Below are positions 19,101 to 30,700 of a stretch of DNA of 64,000 bases, one piece after another (within the stretch, counting starts at the first letter, position 1; every line of letters begins with the position of its first letter). The stretch is taken from assembly GCA_009103225.1 (NCBI GenBank), contig RHPI01002918.1:3165-67164 (forward strand), written 5' to 3'. Below the pieces are notes generated by a model. The model did not search any database, had not been told where the DNA came from, and saw only the letters and a program-made list of their open reading frames with translations. The position numbers and the translations under genes were made by a program. Origin of the DNA: Chlorokybus atmophyticus. Lineage: Eukaryota; Streptophyta; Chlorokybophyceae; Chlorokybales; Chlorokybaceae.

Positions 19101-20243
19101 AGAGTGGCTATCTTGGGCTGACTTCTTAGGTCAGACACATGCTGTGTCTAGAGACAGACACTGTCTATTGTTGTGCCTATGCTACCGGTGACTTGAGCAT
19201 TGCTTGGCTTGATTATTGTTATAACAATATGACATGTTTGCAGGGAAGCAGAAGGGCAAGATAAGAACAATACCTAATAGAAAGAAGCCCAGGATAGAGT
19301 ACCGACCTTTTGAACTTGGTCGCGAGTACGTGCGCTCGCTAGGTTTTAAGCAGCCCGAGCAATACACACATTGGGCTCGGTAATGTAAAAACACCTAATG
19401 CTTCAAACAACCCTCCTGCATGTAAAGCTCATAGTGCCTCATCGTGATTGCATGCTGACATGTGTTCTCGCTTCCAGTAGTTCACGACAGCGGCCGCGAG
19501 ACATCCCCAGGTTTCCAGAGATCAGCTACGCATATTGCTGGACTTCCTGGCCAAACTTTCTTGGTATGCCATGCGGACCAGCCTGTGTATTTTTCAGCAA
19601 CCTTGCACTCGCAAGCACAAGTAGTGCTGATCTATGTGACATTGTGGTAAAGGCACGGAGAAGACACCGGTACCACCAGCGCGCCGCTCCATACCCTTTG
19701 AAGAGGCGCGGGAGTATATATGGCAGCTGGGCTTCAAGGACAAAGATGAGTATCGGGCGTGGGCATCAACAATCGATAGGCCGCGCGGCATACCCAAGAA
19801 TCCGAACGAGGTATGTATGCATGCATTGCATGCATGTTGTGCTTGCATGATTGTTGTGGTGCTCACAAGCATCCGTTGCGTACAGGTCTATGCGGATGAA
19901 GGCTGGTTGTCTTGGGAAGACTGGCTTGGTAGTGAGAAAGGAAGGCGTGCCAGAGTGAGAAGGAGACGAGGAACAGACGTGCTTCCTTTTGAGCCCGCGC
20001 GCGAGTATGTCCGCACGCTTCACTTTCGAGGTGCGTGAATGATGTTATGACTTGCAGCTGCGATTGGCATCAGGTTGGAAGGTCAGACAATGGTGTTCTG
20101 CAGGTAAGGATGATTACAGGGAATGGAGCAAGCGAGGTGATCGTCCATTGAACGTGCCGTCCAGGCCAGACATCATCTATAAGGACCAGGGATGGATTGA
20201 TTGGCTGGATTTTCTGGGGAAACCTCAGCGGTATGTCAAGTAG
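16160..20243 (+). CDS. Tyr/Gln-rich protein with five C-terminal INT_rpt-like units
   Basis: Fifteen exons with consistent phases: 16064-16258 (ATG at 16160), 16588-16737, 17009-17143, 17222-17680, 17799-17888, 18017-18100, 18183-18419, 18529-18651, 18723-18874, 18972-19129, 19244-19379, 19478-19563, 19653-19810, 19886-20030 and 20104-20243, about 783 residues. The N-terminal half is low complexity, acidic and Tyr/Gln-rich, with QEDPSQ-type repeats. The C-terminal half has five units of about 60 residues with the pattern PFE-AR-(F/Y)V..L, W...G.RP.(D/N)(I/F/V)P..P, then W(L/V/I)(S/D)W.D(F/W)LG. This resembles the INT_rpt (phage-integrase repeat) family found in algal and some bacterial proteins. 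No integrase catalytic residues are present. Function unknown; a binding scaffold is a guess. The frame is open upstream to 16064 without an ATG, so an earlier exon is possible. Confidence 0.85.
17300..17580 (+). repeat. Coding minisatellite (QEDPSQ units)
   Basis: Within the fourth exon of the INT_rpt protein, units of about 24-36 bases encode variants of (Y.QEDPSQ), for example YTQEDPSQLGYPQAEDPSQ. About eight or nine copies with graded divergence indicate in-frame tandem expansion. Confidence 0.8.
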
Positions 20244-21324
20244 GGAAGAGCACTTGTAACTGCAGTTGTCTTGTTTCGAAACTTAGAGGTAGTTTCGCAC
20301 TTTTGCGTACCTTCACAGTAGGCACCGCCACATTTAGTTGATTGGCAAGACATTGCAGCTATTGTATAAACAGTATTACGCATAGGTTGCTGTAGTATAT
20401 AGCGACAGCACTGCACATTGCACTGTCAATACAGTTGACAGCATGCTGCGCCATGTATGTGAATACGGTTGCAGTGCTGGGCTCGGTTTACTGGCAGTGG
20501 CTCTCATACACCGCAGGTTATGCCTATATGAGAATCTTGGTGTTTGCTTACTTGGGTTGTCGTATACATGATCGGGTATACAGTATTGTATAGAGTACTG
20601 TTTGTGCAGCATTGCATTAACATGTGTGTCGTGCACAGCTGCCTCCCATGCATGATGTCTGCGCGCGGCATATCACATGTTGCAGTCGTCAGTCTTATGC
20701 AAGCGTGTTGTGTATTCTTACTGTGTGTCACTCGCACACCCACACGCACTGCCACTACCATGCGCACATGCGCACGCGCTCACCATTTAGGTTCAACAAC
20801 TGGCAGCCACCACAGTCGGCAACTGCTCATGCTGGACTGTGCCAGTGTTTGTCAGGTAAGAGAAGTGCAGGGCCATGTTCATGCACGCAAAGATGTGCTG
20901 GCTGTTGGTGTGGCTGGAATCACAACCAGCAACGACAACACTGTACAGTAGCAAGCCAAGTTCAACAGCGTTCCAACGACCGTATCTGCTCGCAGCAACC
21001 CACAACGACCACCAGTAAGTGACAACCAAACCACGCATCCAGCAGAGCTCGTCGGCAACACACAAGAGAGAGCAGTACAGTAGGCATGGACATTGGACTG
21101 TGGTTGTGGTTATCTGTTTCAGTATGTGAGTAGCACAATACATTATATGATTGAGGTTACAATACTGTTGTCATGTATGGACACCGGTTGTCTTGATGTC
21201 TACTTCGGTAACACATCTCCTCGTATGCAAGGCCGATTGACCTTCAAACAACTCAGCCGCATATGTGACATGCCAGCATTCCTAGCCCAGAGTGCTTTCA
21301 AAGCGGTGTTATTGTTGCATGTCA
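20244..21324. other. Spacer between two convergent genes
   Basis: Holds the 3' ends of the INT_rpt gene and the deubiquitinase. A CA/TG-rich patch lies near 20715-20780. No gene recognised. Confidence 0.5.
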
Positions 21325-23863
21325 CTACTGCGAACCAGCCTGCTGGTAAACCAACAGGTACGCCTGTTCGCTAAGCACGCGCGAGACGGGCACTTGTGAG
21401 ACAAAGTCATCGTCAAACCGCAACCACTTGCTGCCAGCGTAGCGCACGGACGCCGTATAGTGGCCGCCAGAAGGCTGCTTGCCATGGTGGCATACTGTGG
21501 CCACAAGATTGTACACAACCTTTCTGCGGCGCGCAAGCAGCTCAAGTGGGAGTGACAGCGTTTCCAGATATGAGACGGGTTTGTGCACCTTGCTGGAACC
21601 TTGAGCCGAATAAGCGAACCGCATGAGGTGCAGGATCAGCACCCGTGGCGGGCTTTCAATCTGCAAACTCTTTCTGGCAGACACCTCTCGCCCCGCACCT
21701 CCCGCACGGTAGCTCTCGAGGTTTTCTGGAATGGCCAGGGCGTGCAGTGCATCTTCCACAGAGCAGATCTGACAAGACCAGAAAATAATGCGATCAGCGC
21801 AAAAACTCCTTTCAACCAATACAGCTGAATCCCAGCAAAATGTACTCTGATTCTGTGCACCAGACTGTCTCTCCGCGCTACAGCACGTCAGCATGCATAC
21901 TGGCTGGGAACGCAACAATATACCTCGTCAGGCAGTATGTTGAGCTGCAGCAATGTGAAGGGCTGGAGGGTTGCAGAAGACTTGGCTCCATGGCTTTTCA
22001 CTGTGCTACGCAGCGTGCCACCAAAAATAGACATTACTGCGGACTCGCCGGCAGCGTGACGTCGTGTTATTGCTGTGCGCTTGCCCTTGCTCACCTGCGA
22101 GGGGAATGCAAAGGTAGGTATCCAACAACTCTCAGCGCTGCTATATAATGTTGCAACCCACCTCTTCCCACTCATCGTCGTCATTGCCAACCACTAGCGG
22201 TGGTGTGGGCGCGGCCTGACCACCTGCAAGAGCTTGCATCTCATCGTGCAGGTTATCCATAACCAGACTCAAAAACTCCTGAGCGTCTTCCTGTCTAGAC
22301 TTTATCTGGGTGCCTGCAAGCACAGCATGCACACATTGGCATGACAGAGTGAATTACAAGATCACATCTGTTCCAAGTGGTTCCTTAGGTTGACCAAAAG
22401 CAGCTATTGAACACACGCATCACAACCATACGAACACATGAACAACATATTGGAGCACACGCAACAGCATACCTGGCTTATTAGGGCGCAATCGAGCAAC
22501 TACTGGGTCGAACATTGATGGTGCAAAAGGGTTTCCTGTTGTGATGACTTCTGCATCCTTGCCATCATCTTTGACAGCTGGAGTTTGCGCCTGCACCTCA
22601 TTGTCAGGGCAAGCCTTCCGAAGTTGAAAACGCACGCTGCACTGCAACTATGCCTGTACACGTGTGTGCATGTGACTAGAAGATTACTGCCCAGTAACTG
22701 ACCTGTGGCCCAGCTGGGACAAAGAAAGAGGCAAACTCTTTGAAGGCTACTAGTGTTGGCGCACTCCCCGGCAGCTGCTTTTGTGCCTGCAGTGTTTGCA
22801 GTAGGCTGGCGAAGGGTGTGACTGCCAATAGTGCCTGCTCACAAAGCAACATGTAAACCACTTGGTTCGTATCAGGGCACATCCTTTGGCCTGCTTTCAA
22901 CACTTGACTCCACTGACATGAAGTTGACAGTATAAAGCAGCGCGTAGTGTGATGTTGTTGTGTGTGGTATAACTCGCTGTACCTGCAGTGTTGCATTCGC
23001 AAAGCAAGTGTTGCCGGTGTTGATGAGACCCCGTGGTTGGAAAACAGCAGCGTTGGACAGGATGTTGCTCGGCCCATGGAGCAGCAGCTGCTTGAACTTT
23101 GCTTGGCGAGCCTCTTCATCATCCTGCAAACTTGTGTGATGCGAGGCGACAATGCACGTCGAAGTCATGCGTTAAGTGCATCATACCTTCACAGCAGGTG
23201 CATGGTTGGAAGCCCTTTCCTGACCTCGCTTTGCTGTTGGTGGCTGTGACACGCACAATTGGTCGGGATATTCATGCAGAAGTGTTGCGGTTATGACTTT
23301 GGTATGGCCACAACGCACACCAGCTAAAGTACCAACTAATCCTCAACGCAGCGCTACCTGTGAGTGCTGGGCATGGTGATGGCCTACAGCAGCGGCCCAG
23401 GAGACTGGTGCAGGCTTGGGCGCAGCCGGTGCTGTTGTAGGAGGCTGCACTAAAGCCTGCTGCTGTGCAGCAACTTGTGCTGTTGAAGCCGCAGCATGGA
23501 CAGCTGCTGAAGTGCCTGGTGCCTGTGTCATAAGCAAATTGAATATGATGGGCAATGCCGTCAAGATCTCGACAATGGCGACTTTACAATGACACCATGC
23601 AGATCTCGTACAGCAGGATTAGCAATACCTCAGACCGCTGTTGTTCATAATTCTGTTCTGGTGCGACTTGCTGAGCTGGAACTGGAGTGCCTGCAGGCTG
23701 TAATGTGATCAAGCTTAGCAAATTAGTTGCCCCCAATGCATCGCTTGGCATGCAAAACAAACGCTGTCAAGACAACTACCTCAGTGTGCAGTGTGGGTCC
23801 GCTAAGCTCTGCCCATTCTTGTGTTGTGAAGTCGCCAAAAAGGAAGGTCTGCATGGCAGACAT
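21325..23863 (-). CDS. UBP24: Ubiquitin-specific protease of the USP10/UBP24 type
   Basis: Nine exons with consistent phases: 23780-23863, 23629-23697, 23358-23522, 22983-23123, 22703-22834, 22473-22641, 22162-22313, 21924-22094 and 21325-21768, giving 508 residues. The catalytic Cys box is GLINTGNTCFANATLQ (exon 4). The His box KQPSGGHYTASVRY and the following WLRFDDDFV lie in the last exon. RQEDAQEFL, typical of the USP fold, is in exon 7. The protein should remove ubiquitin from substrates. The N-terminus carries FLFGDF at residues 7-12, matching the FGDF motif by which USP10 docks on the NTF2-like domain of G3BP. The region between is Ala/Pro/Gln-rich. The ATG at 23863 places FGDF at almost the same distance from the N-terminus as in USP10. 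Confidence 0.92.
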
Positions 23864-24739
23864 GTTGGAAAAATGCACATGCAAGCTGGCACGGCGGATC
23901 AGATCGTCAAACAGCGCATTAAGCAATCCAAAGGTTGATGAACTGAGCAGAACAATGCATTGCCGAGCTTGGCTGCGGTCGACACGAGGATTGTGAATGC
24001 AGAATGCACTTGATTTGCCGTGCCACACGTCTAGGTGAATTGCACACATGCAAAGAGTGAAGGACATGGATGCATTAATCTGGGAGCAGCTGCAACCATC
24101 GTGTGGAAGCTGTGCATGCATGCACCCCATCAGTCCTAAGTTCAGTACTCCATCGCGGCAGACCACAGCATGCAGCTGAAGAGGCACATGCCGACATCAT
24201 ATGTATTACAAACTCAACCGCAGGCAGATCTCCAACCTGCTCTGTCATCGGCGTGCAACCTCAGGCTGGGACGCCTGTCATTGAAGCAGCAATAGCACCG
24301 ATTTGACTTGCGATCCAAGCAGCAGGACACTACAAGTTCGCTACAAGAAAGCTTCACGGCTTCTGGACCGCCTCCTCCCACTCCCTTTTACCCACGCCTA
24401 CACCACCGCCGTCGCCACCCTCGCCAACACCACCGCTCGCTCTGCCACCTAGTCTTAGGGGCTAGGGTTTGCTGACCTTAACGTTAGCAAGAGTACTTAC
24501 GTTTGACATGTTAGGTACCACACTGGATGCTTACTCTTCTTCTGCGCTGATGCAGCAGATGTAGCACACGTTGCAGATGTTCGTTATGCAGCGTCCCGCG
24601 CTTTTTTGTCGTTGGGCTCAGCTCCAAACCCTAATTTTGAATCCGGCCAGGCCAGGCCGGGCGGCGTTCCCTGGCGAGACTAGGCCAGGCCGGGGTTTGA
24701 GTGAGTCGGACAAGAGTGGATGTGTGTATAGCAGATTAG
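23864..24739. promoter_or_regulatory. Divergent promoter region of the deubiquitinase and CLASP
   Basis: About 880 bases between two start codons. It contains an AAACCCTAG-type word (minus strand, about 24463), a CAAACCCTAATTTT element at 24625-24638, and GGCCAGGCC repeats at 24645-24700. No coding sequence recognised. 5' UTR exons could lie here. Confidence 0.5.
24625..24638 (+). promoter_or_regulatory. Telo-box-like element upstream of CLASP
   Basis: CAAACCCTAATTTT lies about 100 bases before the CLASP start codon. The same 14 bases occur upstream of CWC22 at 41746-41759. Confidence 0.4.
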
Positions 24740-27700
24740 ATGGACAGTGCGCTGGCGCTGGTTTTTGAGAAGGATACAAAAAAGCGGCTACAGGTGAGAA
24801 GGGCTTGCTTGCGTGCTGGCCTGCTTGCTTGCTGGCCTGCTGCCTACTGGTCCAAGTTGATGGCCCAATGACGCTTGTACGTGTCATGTGTGTGGCTGTG
24901 TGTGTGCGATTGCTACGCAAAGGGTGTTGGCGAGTTGCAAGAGCTGCTATGCAAGAATGGTGCGTCTTCGGCGAGCTTGTTCGCTCCCAGCAACTTTCCT
25001 GCTTTGCTGGAAGCGCTGCTGCCGCTGCTGAAAGACAACAACTTTAGGTCAGACTACGTTGTGTGTTACTTGGTATGCATGCATTCCCTTTTGCTTACAA
25101 TAGTGCGTGCCCATGTGCTGATCAATGCACTGTGCCACAATACGCTGGATTTGCTCTCCTGTCAGTCTAGTTACTTATCTTGTCATGACTACGGTGACAA
25201 GAAGTTATATAAAGCACTCGCAATTATGCTGTTAGCGATAGCATTAGCATGCACGAAATTGACCGCATTCTGGTGATGCTGGGCTTGCCCGTAATTGGCT
25301 TGCCCGTAATGGGCTTGCTTGGACACCAGCACAGGCCGCTGGTTTGAGGAGCAGCAATGTTATGCGATGTGAGGCAGCTGCAATAAGCCCAGCTGCAGCT
25401 GCCTCACAACGTACCATTGGTTCTTGCATGCAGCATGTGTGCTGCAGCTGACGCTGGGTGCATGGTGGTAATCAGCGGCTCATTACGCAATTGCTATGTT
25501 GCCACTGCGTATCATCATGTTAAAACATGGGGCGTCTGTGGTAGTTCATCTGGCACGGTTGCAGCCGCAGTGTATGCTGTGTTCATACGAGTGCGTGTAT
25601 TCATGGATACCGCCCGTGTTAGGCATGTACCACATGCTGTGTATTAGAACCATGGAGCTTATGCATAGTCTTCATAGCTGCATACGATAAGGCGGTGATG
25701 CATGCCAATGACTTGTTTTTATGTGCAATGTGTTGTACTGGCATTGACGACCCATGACATGCTACCAGGGTGTGTGAGGGTGCCTTACTAGTCATCAAGT
25801 CGCTTCTACCTCGTACCGGAGAAGCAACCGTCCGCTCTCAACTAACCAAGCTCCTTCCTCCTGTGGTTGAAAGACTTGGTGATGGAAAGCAACCGGTTCG
25901 CGATGCTGGCAGGCGACTCTTGTTGTTGCTTATGCAGGTGCTTGACCAACCACTAGGACTCTTGGAGGGATCTGAAGTAGATTGAGAAACGTGTTATGAC
26001 AACTGCTGTTTGACTGACGTTTAACTTGACGATTAGGTGGTGGGTGCCCTGGATGTGTTCGAAAGGGTGGAAGCACTGGGGTTTGAACACAAAAACTGGC
26101 GCATAAGAGAGGAGTTGACCCGCACGATCGCAGCTGCCGCGGCTCTCTTCTCCCCTCGCGAGTTGCCACATCAAAGGATTGTACCGTGGGTATGTCATTG
26201 CGACTGTTGATGTCCCATTGCACACATTGTCAAGAGCATTACATACCTATGAAGGGTAACCATGCTGCACGTTGCCTTGGCTTGCTGGCAAGCTACATCA
26301 CCAAGCAACGGTTTGGCAGATGGTCAAGTTGCTGGATGACTCAAACAGCGCGGTGCGGGAGGCTGCAGTGGCCTGCCTGGAGGTATTTGTTATGACTGAT
26401 AGCCCTTTATGTGTATACAATTGGGTCTCTCTGTGAGAGATAACCAATGGCATCAGTATAACTCAGCCCTGACATGTTAATGGCGGCGATGATGCTTTCA
26501 CAAGCGAGCGTGGCTGGTTGAGCTCACTGATAGCATGTAAGATACAGTTCTCAACTGTTGTTGCTCAGGAAATGTACACCGTGAGCGGCGTGCAGCTGTA
26601 CAATGCGCTCAAGCAGTGCACCATACGCCCCGCCCAGGTACCCAACCGTGCCGCTTCTCAATCTCCTCAATGCCACATGGTGTTTCTAATCGTATACTCG
26701 GTGCCTGGCAGATGAAAGAGATTACTACACGGTTCAATCAGTTAAGGCCTTTGGAAGAAGCGGCACGCGAAGAGGAGGTGTCCACGGCACCTGCTGAGAT
26801 ACGCACACTAGCTAAAACTGGTAAGCAGCATCAAGTGCCATGTCTGCACAAAGTCCGAGGACAACAGCTTGTGCGTGCATCCCTGATTTTATGCCCCCCA
26901 TGATCACCTCCGTTTTATCTTAGATTTCCCATGAAGTTGCAACTGTTGTATAGCAGCATATCAGCACTGTTAGTATGACACACAAGCCTGCCCAAAAAGT
27001 GTTGATGTTCTTGCTTTATGCCATAACTTGCTGTGCAGTTCGCACTGCCGTGCAGCCGGAACGACCGTCATCAGCTCCAGCTGCAGTGGACAAGCCTCCT
27101 GCGACACCCGTGTCAGCTCGGCGCAAGAAAGACTTATCGGCAACAACACCAACAAGTAGGTTGTCAGCTGTGGAGAGCATGTGCTTGACCTATTAGTAGG
27201 GACACGCGAGCAGCAGTCTGCCTGAACACGCATGCTTGTTGCATGCAGTAAGGAGCGTGGACAAAGATGACATTGAGGCCGCCGAGCCGGTACGAGTTTA
27301 CACTGAACGTGAATTGGCCCGCGAACTGGAGAAGATCAGGGATGAGCTCAGCGCGAAGACTGATTGGTCCATCCGTCAGGCCGCTATGCAACGGCTGGAG
27401 GGCTTAGTTCTTGGAGGTATGGCAACTAGGGGTGAAGTCATGTTAAGTACATACGCCATGTGGAAACTTCAAGTACAGTAGTTGGCACGTGCAATGTGAG
27501 TATCACTTGTTGTAGGTGCAATGAAGCGTGGAGTCACAGTTTGTTTGATGTTGTGGCAGCTCATACCATTCATCTTAGCTATAGCTGAGTTGCATGCATC
27601 CTGGCCCCAGGTGCGACGAACTTTGATGCATTTCCCGCCATGCTGAAAGATCTGCTGCGCGATGCGCTCGTGCAACAGATTTCTGACCGGCGCTCCAGCA

Positions 27701-30700
27701 TTGCAAAACAGGTCAGGATTGGCATCGACAGATGGTACAGTCTTAGAACGTGTGCTTTGTGTGCATGTTTGTTCGGCGGTACGAATAAAGGGCGAACTCA
27801 TGTGAAAGCAATGCTCAGTACCTGCCTTGCCGATGTAGGCCTGCCATCTCGTGAGCTTTCTGTCCCAAGAGCTGCAGTCCTTGTTTGAGCCTCTGGCCGA
27901 AGCCTTGGTTCCAGAGTTGTTCAAGCTCGTGGTTATTACCGTTCACATCATGGCAGAGTCTGGCGATACGGCTGTGCGCACCGTGCTTATCAACTGCAAA
28001 TGCCCTCGCCTTGTACCTGTCATAGCCAAAACTGCGATGAAGGACAGAAGCTCAATCCTTCGACAAAGGTACTATAAGGGAGGAATTCTTGACCAATACA
28101 TTAGATGTATCAACATTGACCACAGTGATAACTGAAATAATAAGCAATCTTGATTGTAGAGGTCGCTATCAGCTCACAATACCTGAGCATTATGCTCACA
28201 GGTGTTGTGAGTATGCTTTGTTAATGCTCACTGAATGGGGAGAGGCGCCAGAGATGCACCGGTATGCGGAAACACTTGAAGAGCTGTCGAGAGCTGCTGT
28301 TGCTGATGCTGTCAGTGAGGTATGAGGGGCATGGCTGGCAGGTATCACGTATGTGCGGGCCTTTCTCTCTCGTTATCATGACATCCACAATGCATCGTAG
28401 GTGCGATCTACTGCAAGGCATCTGTGCAGGGCAGTCATTGACCTTTGGCCTGAGCGGGCACGGCGCTTCATTGCGTCCCTTGACCCCAGTACACAGAAGG
28501 TAAGGTGTTACATGAGGGCCAGTTGTACTGCACACACATGCTGTTGACAATGTATCTACTTTGCATGCAGATGCTCGATGAAGAACCCAACAGAGCAGTC
28601 ACTAAATTAGCCAAAGCCAGGCTAAGTCACACAACTGCACCAGCGAAATCTCAACTGGTGCAGAATGTGCCCGCCGCTGCTGTCACTGCAACAGCGCCAA
28701 AGAGTACAACTGGCATGCACAGTTCTGCACTTCGTCGTGTTTCATCTGCCGAGCTGGTTGCAATGCCTCCTCCAATGGAAGAGGATACCTCATTCAAAAA
28801 AGGTGCGGTTAACGAGTTGCTGTGTGCTGGCGACTTGAAGTAGCTTCTGGCATCTCATTTGTCAAATCATGGAGCATGCGTGCTCTTCACTTTGGCTAGC
28901 ATGTGCATGTGCATGTGCATGTGCAGGCATACTACACTCAGCATGTGTGTTGGCTACTCACACATATATCTGCGTTCAGTCTGCGCATTGCTGTTGATGT
29001 ACAGCCGCAACAGATGGCTCGCTCTTGTGTTGTGCAAACTGCTTTCGTGCAGGTCTTAATTGTCTGCGAAAGTCAATGGCTCCCGGCGCAGCCATGCGAA
29101 TTGAGGTAACGGAGTCTCCGGTGGCAGCAGTGCCCAACTCTGCCAGGCCCGATCCGAGTAACAACATCAGGCCCGAATTTGTGCGAGCCGACCGTGTCAC
29201 GCAGCCGCAACCACAAAGCTCGTCGCACAACGGCCCGTTGCACAACAACAGCAATCATGGTTTGATGTTGCCCCGCCCTACTGTGAATGCTGCACGCCGC
29301 GTGCCGTGTGCTGAGCAACCGCGCATGGAGACACATACTGCCGCGCACCATGGCGGGGGTGAAGCGCCAGTTCCATCTGGTAAGCATGTCTTATCAAAGG
29401 ATGTTTTAAAGTGTCAATATGGTCTTGGCACTGTCTTTGTTGTAAATCATGTTGTTTCAATGCAGTGGAATGCACAAATGAACAACATCCAGCTCCCCAT
29501 CATGCAGTCATCTGTGTGCATCATTGTGGAGAGTATAAGTTGGTGCATTACTGTCGCTGATGCATCTCATTTGGGTTGCAGCGAGCGGGCCCAAGCGGGT
29601 ATTGCGTAGTGAAGCCTCATCACTTGACGACGGAGAGAGCTTGAGAACAAGCCAGCGCTTGAGACCGCCAACTTCTGACGCCGCATTGGAAGAAACCATG
29701 GCGCATGCAATGGCAACGCTGCATGCGCAGGGTGCGACATGGCAAAAGCGTGTCGAGGCCTTTGACCAGATCAAACGCTTGCTGGGAACTTTGCGTGGCA
29801 TGCACGAGATGCGTTCGCACCTGGACAGGTATGCCATTCCTCTTAACTGCTGCACCTGCAAGTATCAAAGTGCGCATGCCATGTAGACGCAAAGATACCC
29901 ACTTGCTGATGTGATGCTTGCCGCTGCAGATTGGTAGTACTGATAGAGGAGCATCTCAATGATGCGCATCATCGCGTAGTCCAAGCAGTGCTTAGCACGC
30001 TCTGCGAGTTGATCACTACATATGCTGCCCCACTTGAGACTTACCTGGATCGGCTGCTCCCGCATGTCTTTGGACACTTGGTGGACTCCAAGGTATCCAA
30101 TTGCGTCAACTTCGTAATGATCTCACCAGGTGTTGTCAACTGAGCAAGGGAGCATTGCACCAAGCAGTGAGCATACAAAGTAGGGCATTGGTGGTGACCG
30201 TGGCAATTGTTGTTTTAATCCGCTCTTGCTGCCTTATGCAGGAGCATAGCAGAGCATTAGCAGCTGAAGTGCTTGAGGTTGCAAACGCCAACTATGCTAG
30301 CGATGTATTGTTGCAAGCTCTTGTCAGGTCTCTTGAAGTGCAACGCCCTCCCAAAGCCAGGACCGGTATGCCATCCTGCATCGTAGACAAGTCATATGCT
30401 CGTGATTCTCACAATGTGGCTTTGCACAGGTGTTTTAGAGTATGCCTTGCATGCGCTGACACAAGCAACAGCGGGCTCACGTCCGCTGACCGCGTGGGTG
30501 GCACGCGTTGCGCCGCTCACAGCAGACCGGAATGCGGATGTCCGCAAGGTCGCCACAGCGAGTTTGCTACAGATATATGCGAAGGTGGACAGCACTGCGG
30601 TGCTAGGTTACCTGTTGAGTGCTGCAAGCGGAGAGCAGGTATTCGTACGGCCGCTGCCAATGACATCACACACGCACGTGCACATGCACACGCGTGCACA

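Noticed and set aside
20715..20790. CACACGCAC-rich block considered as a CRISPR-like or regulatory array
   Set aside because: Simple CA-type repeat without regular repeat-spacer structure, in a eukaryotic genome.
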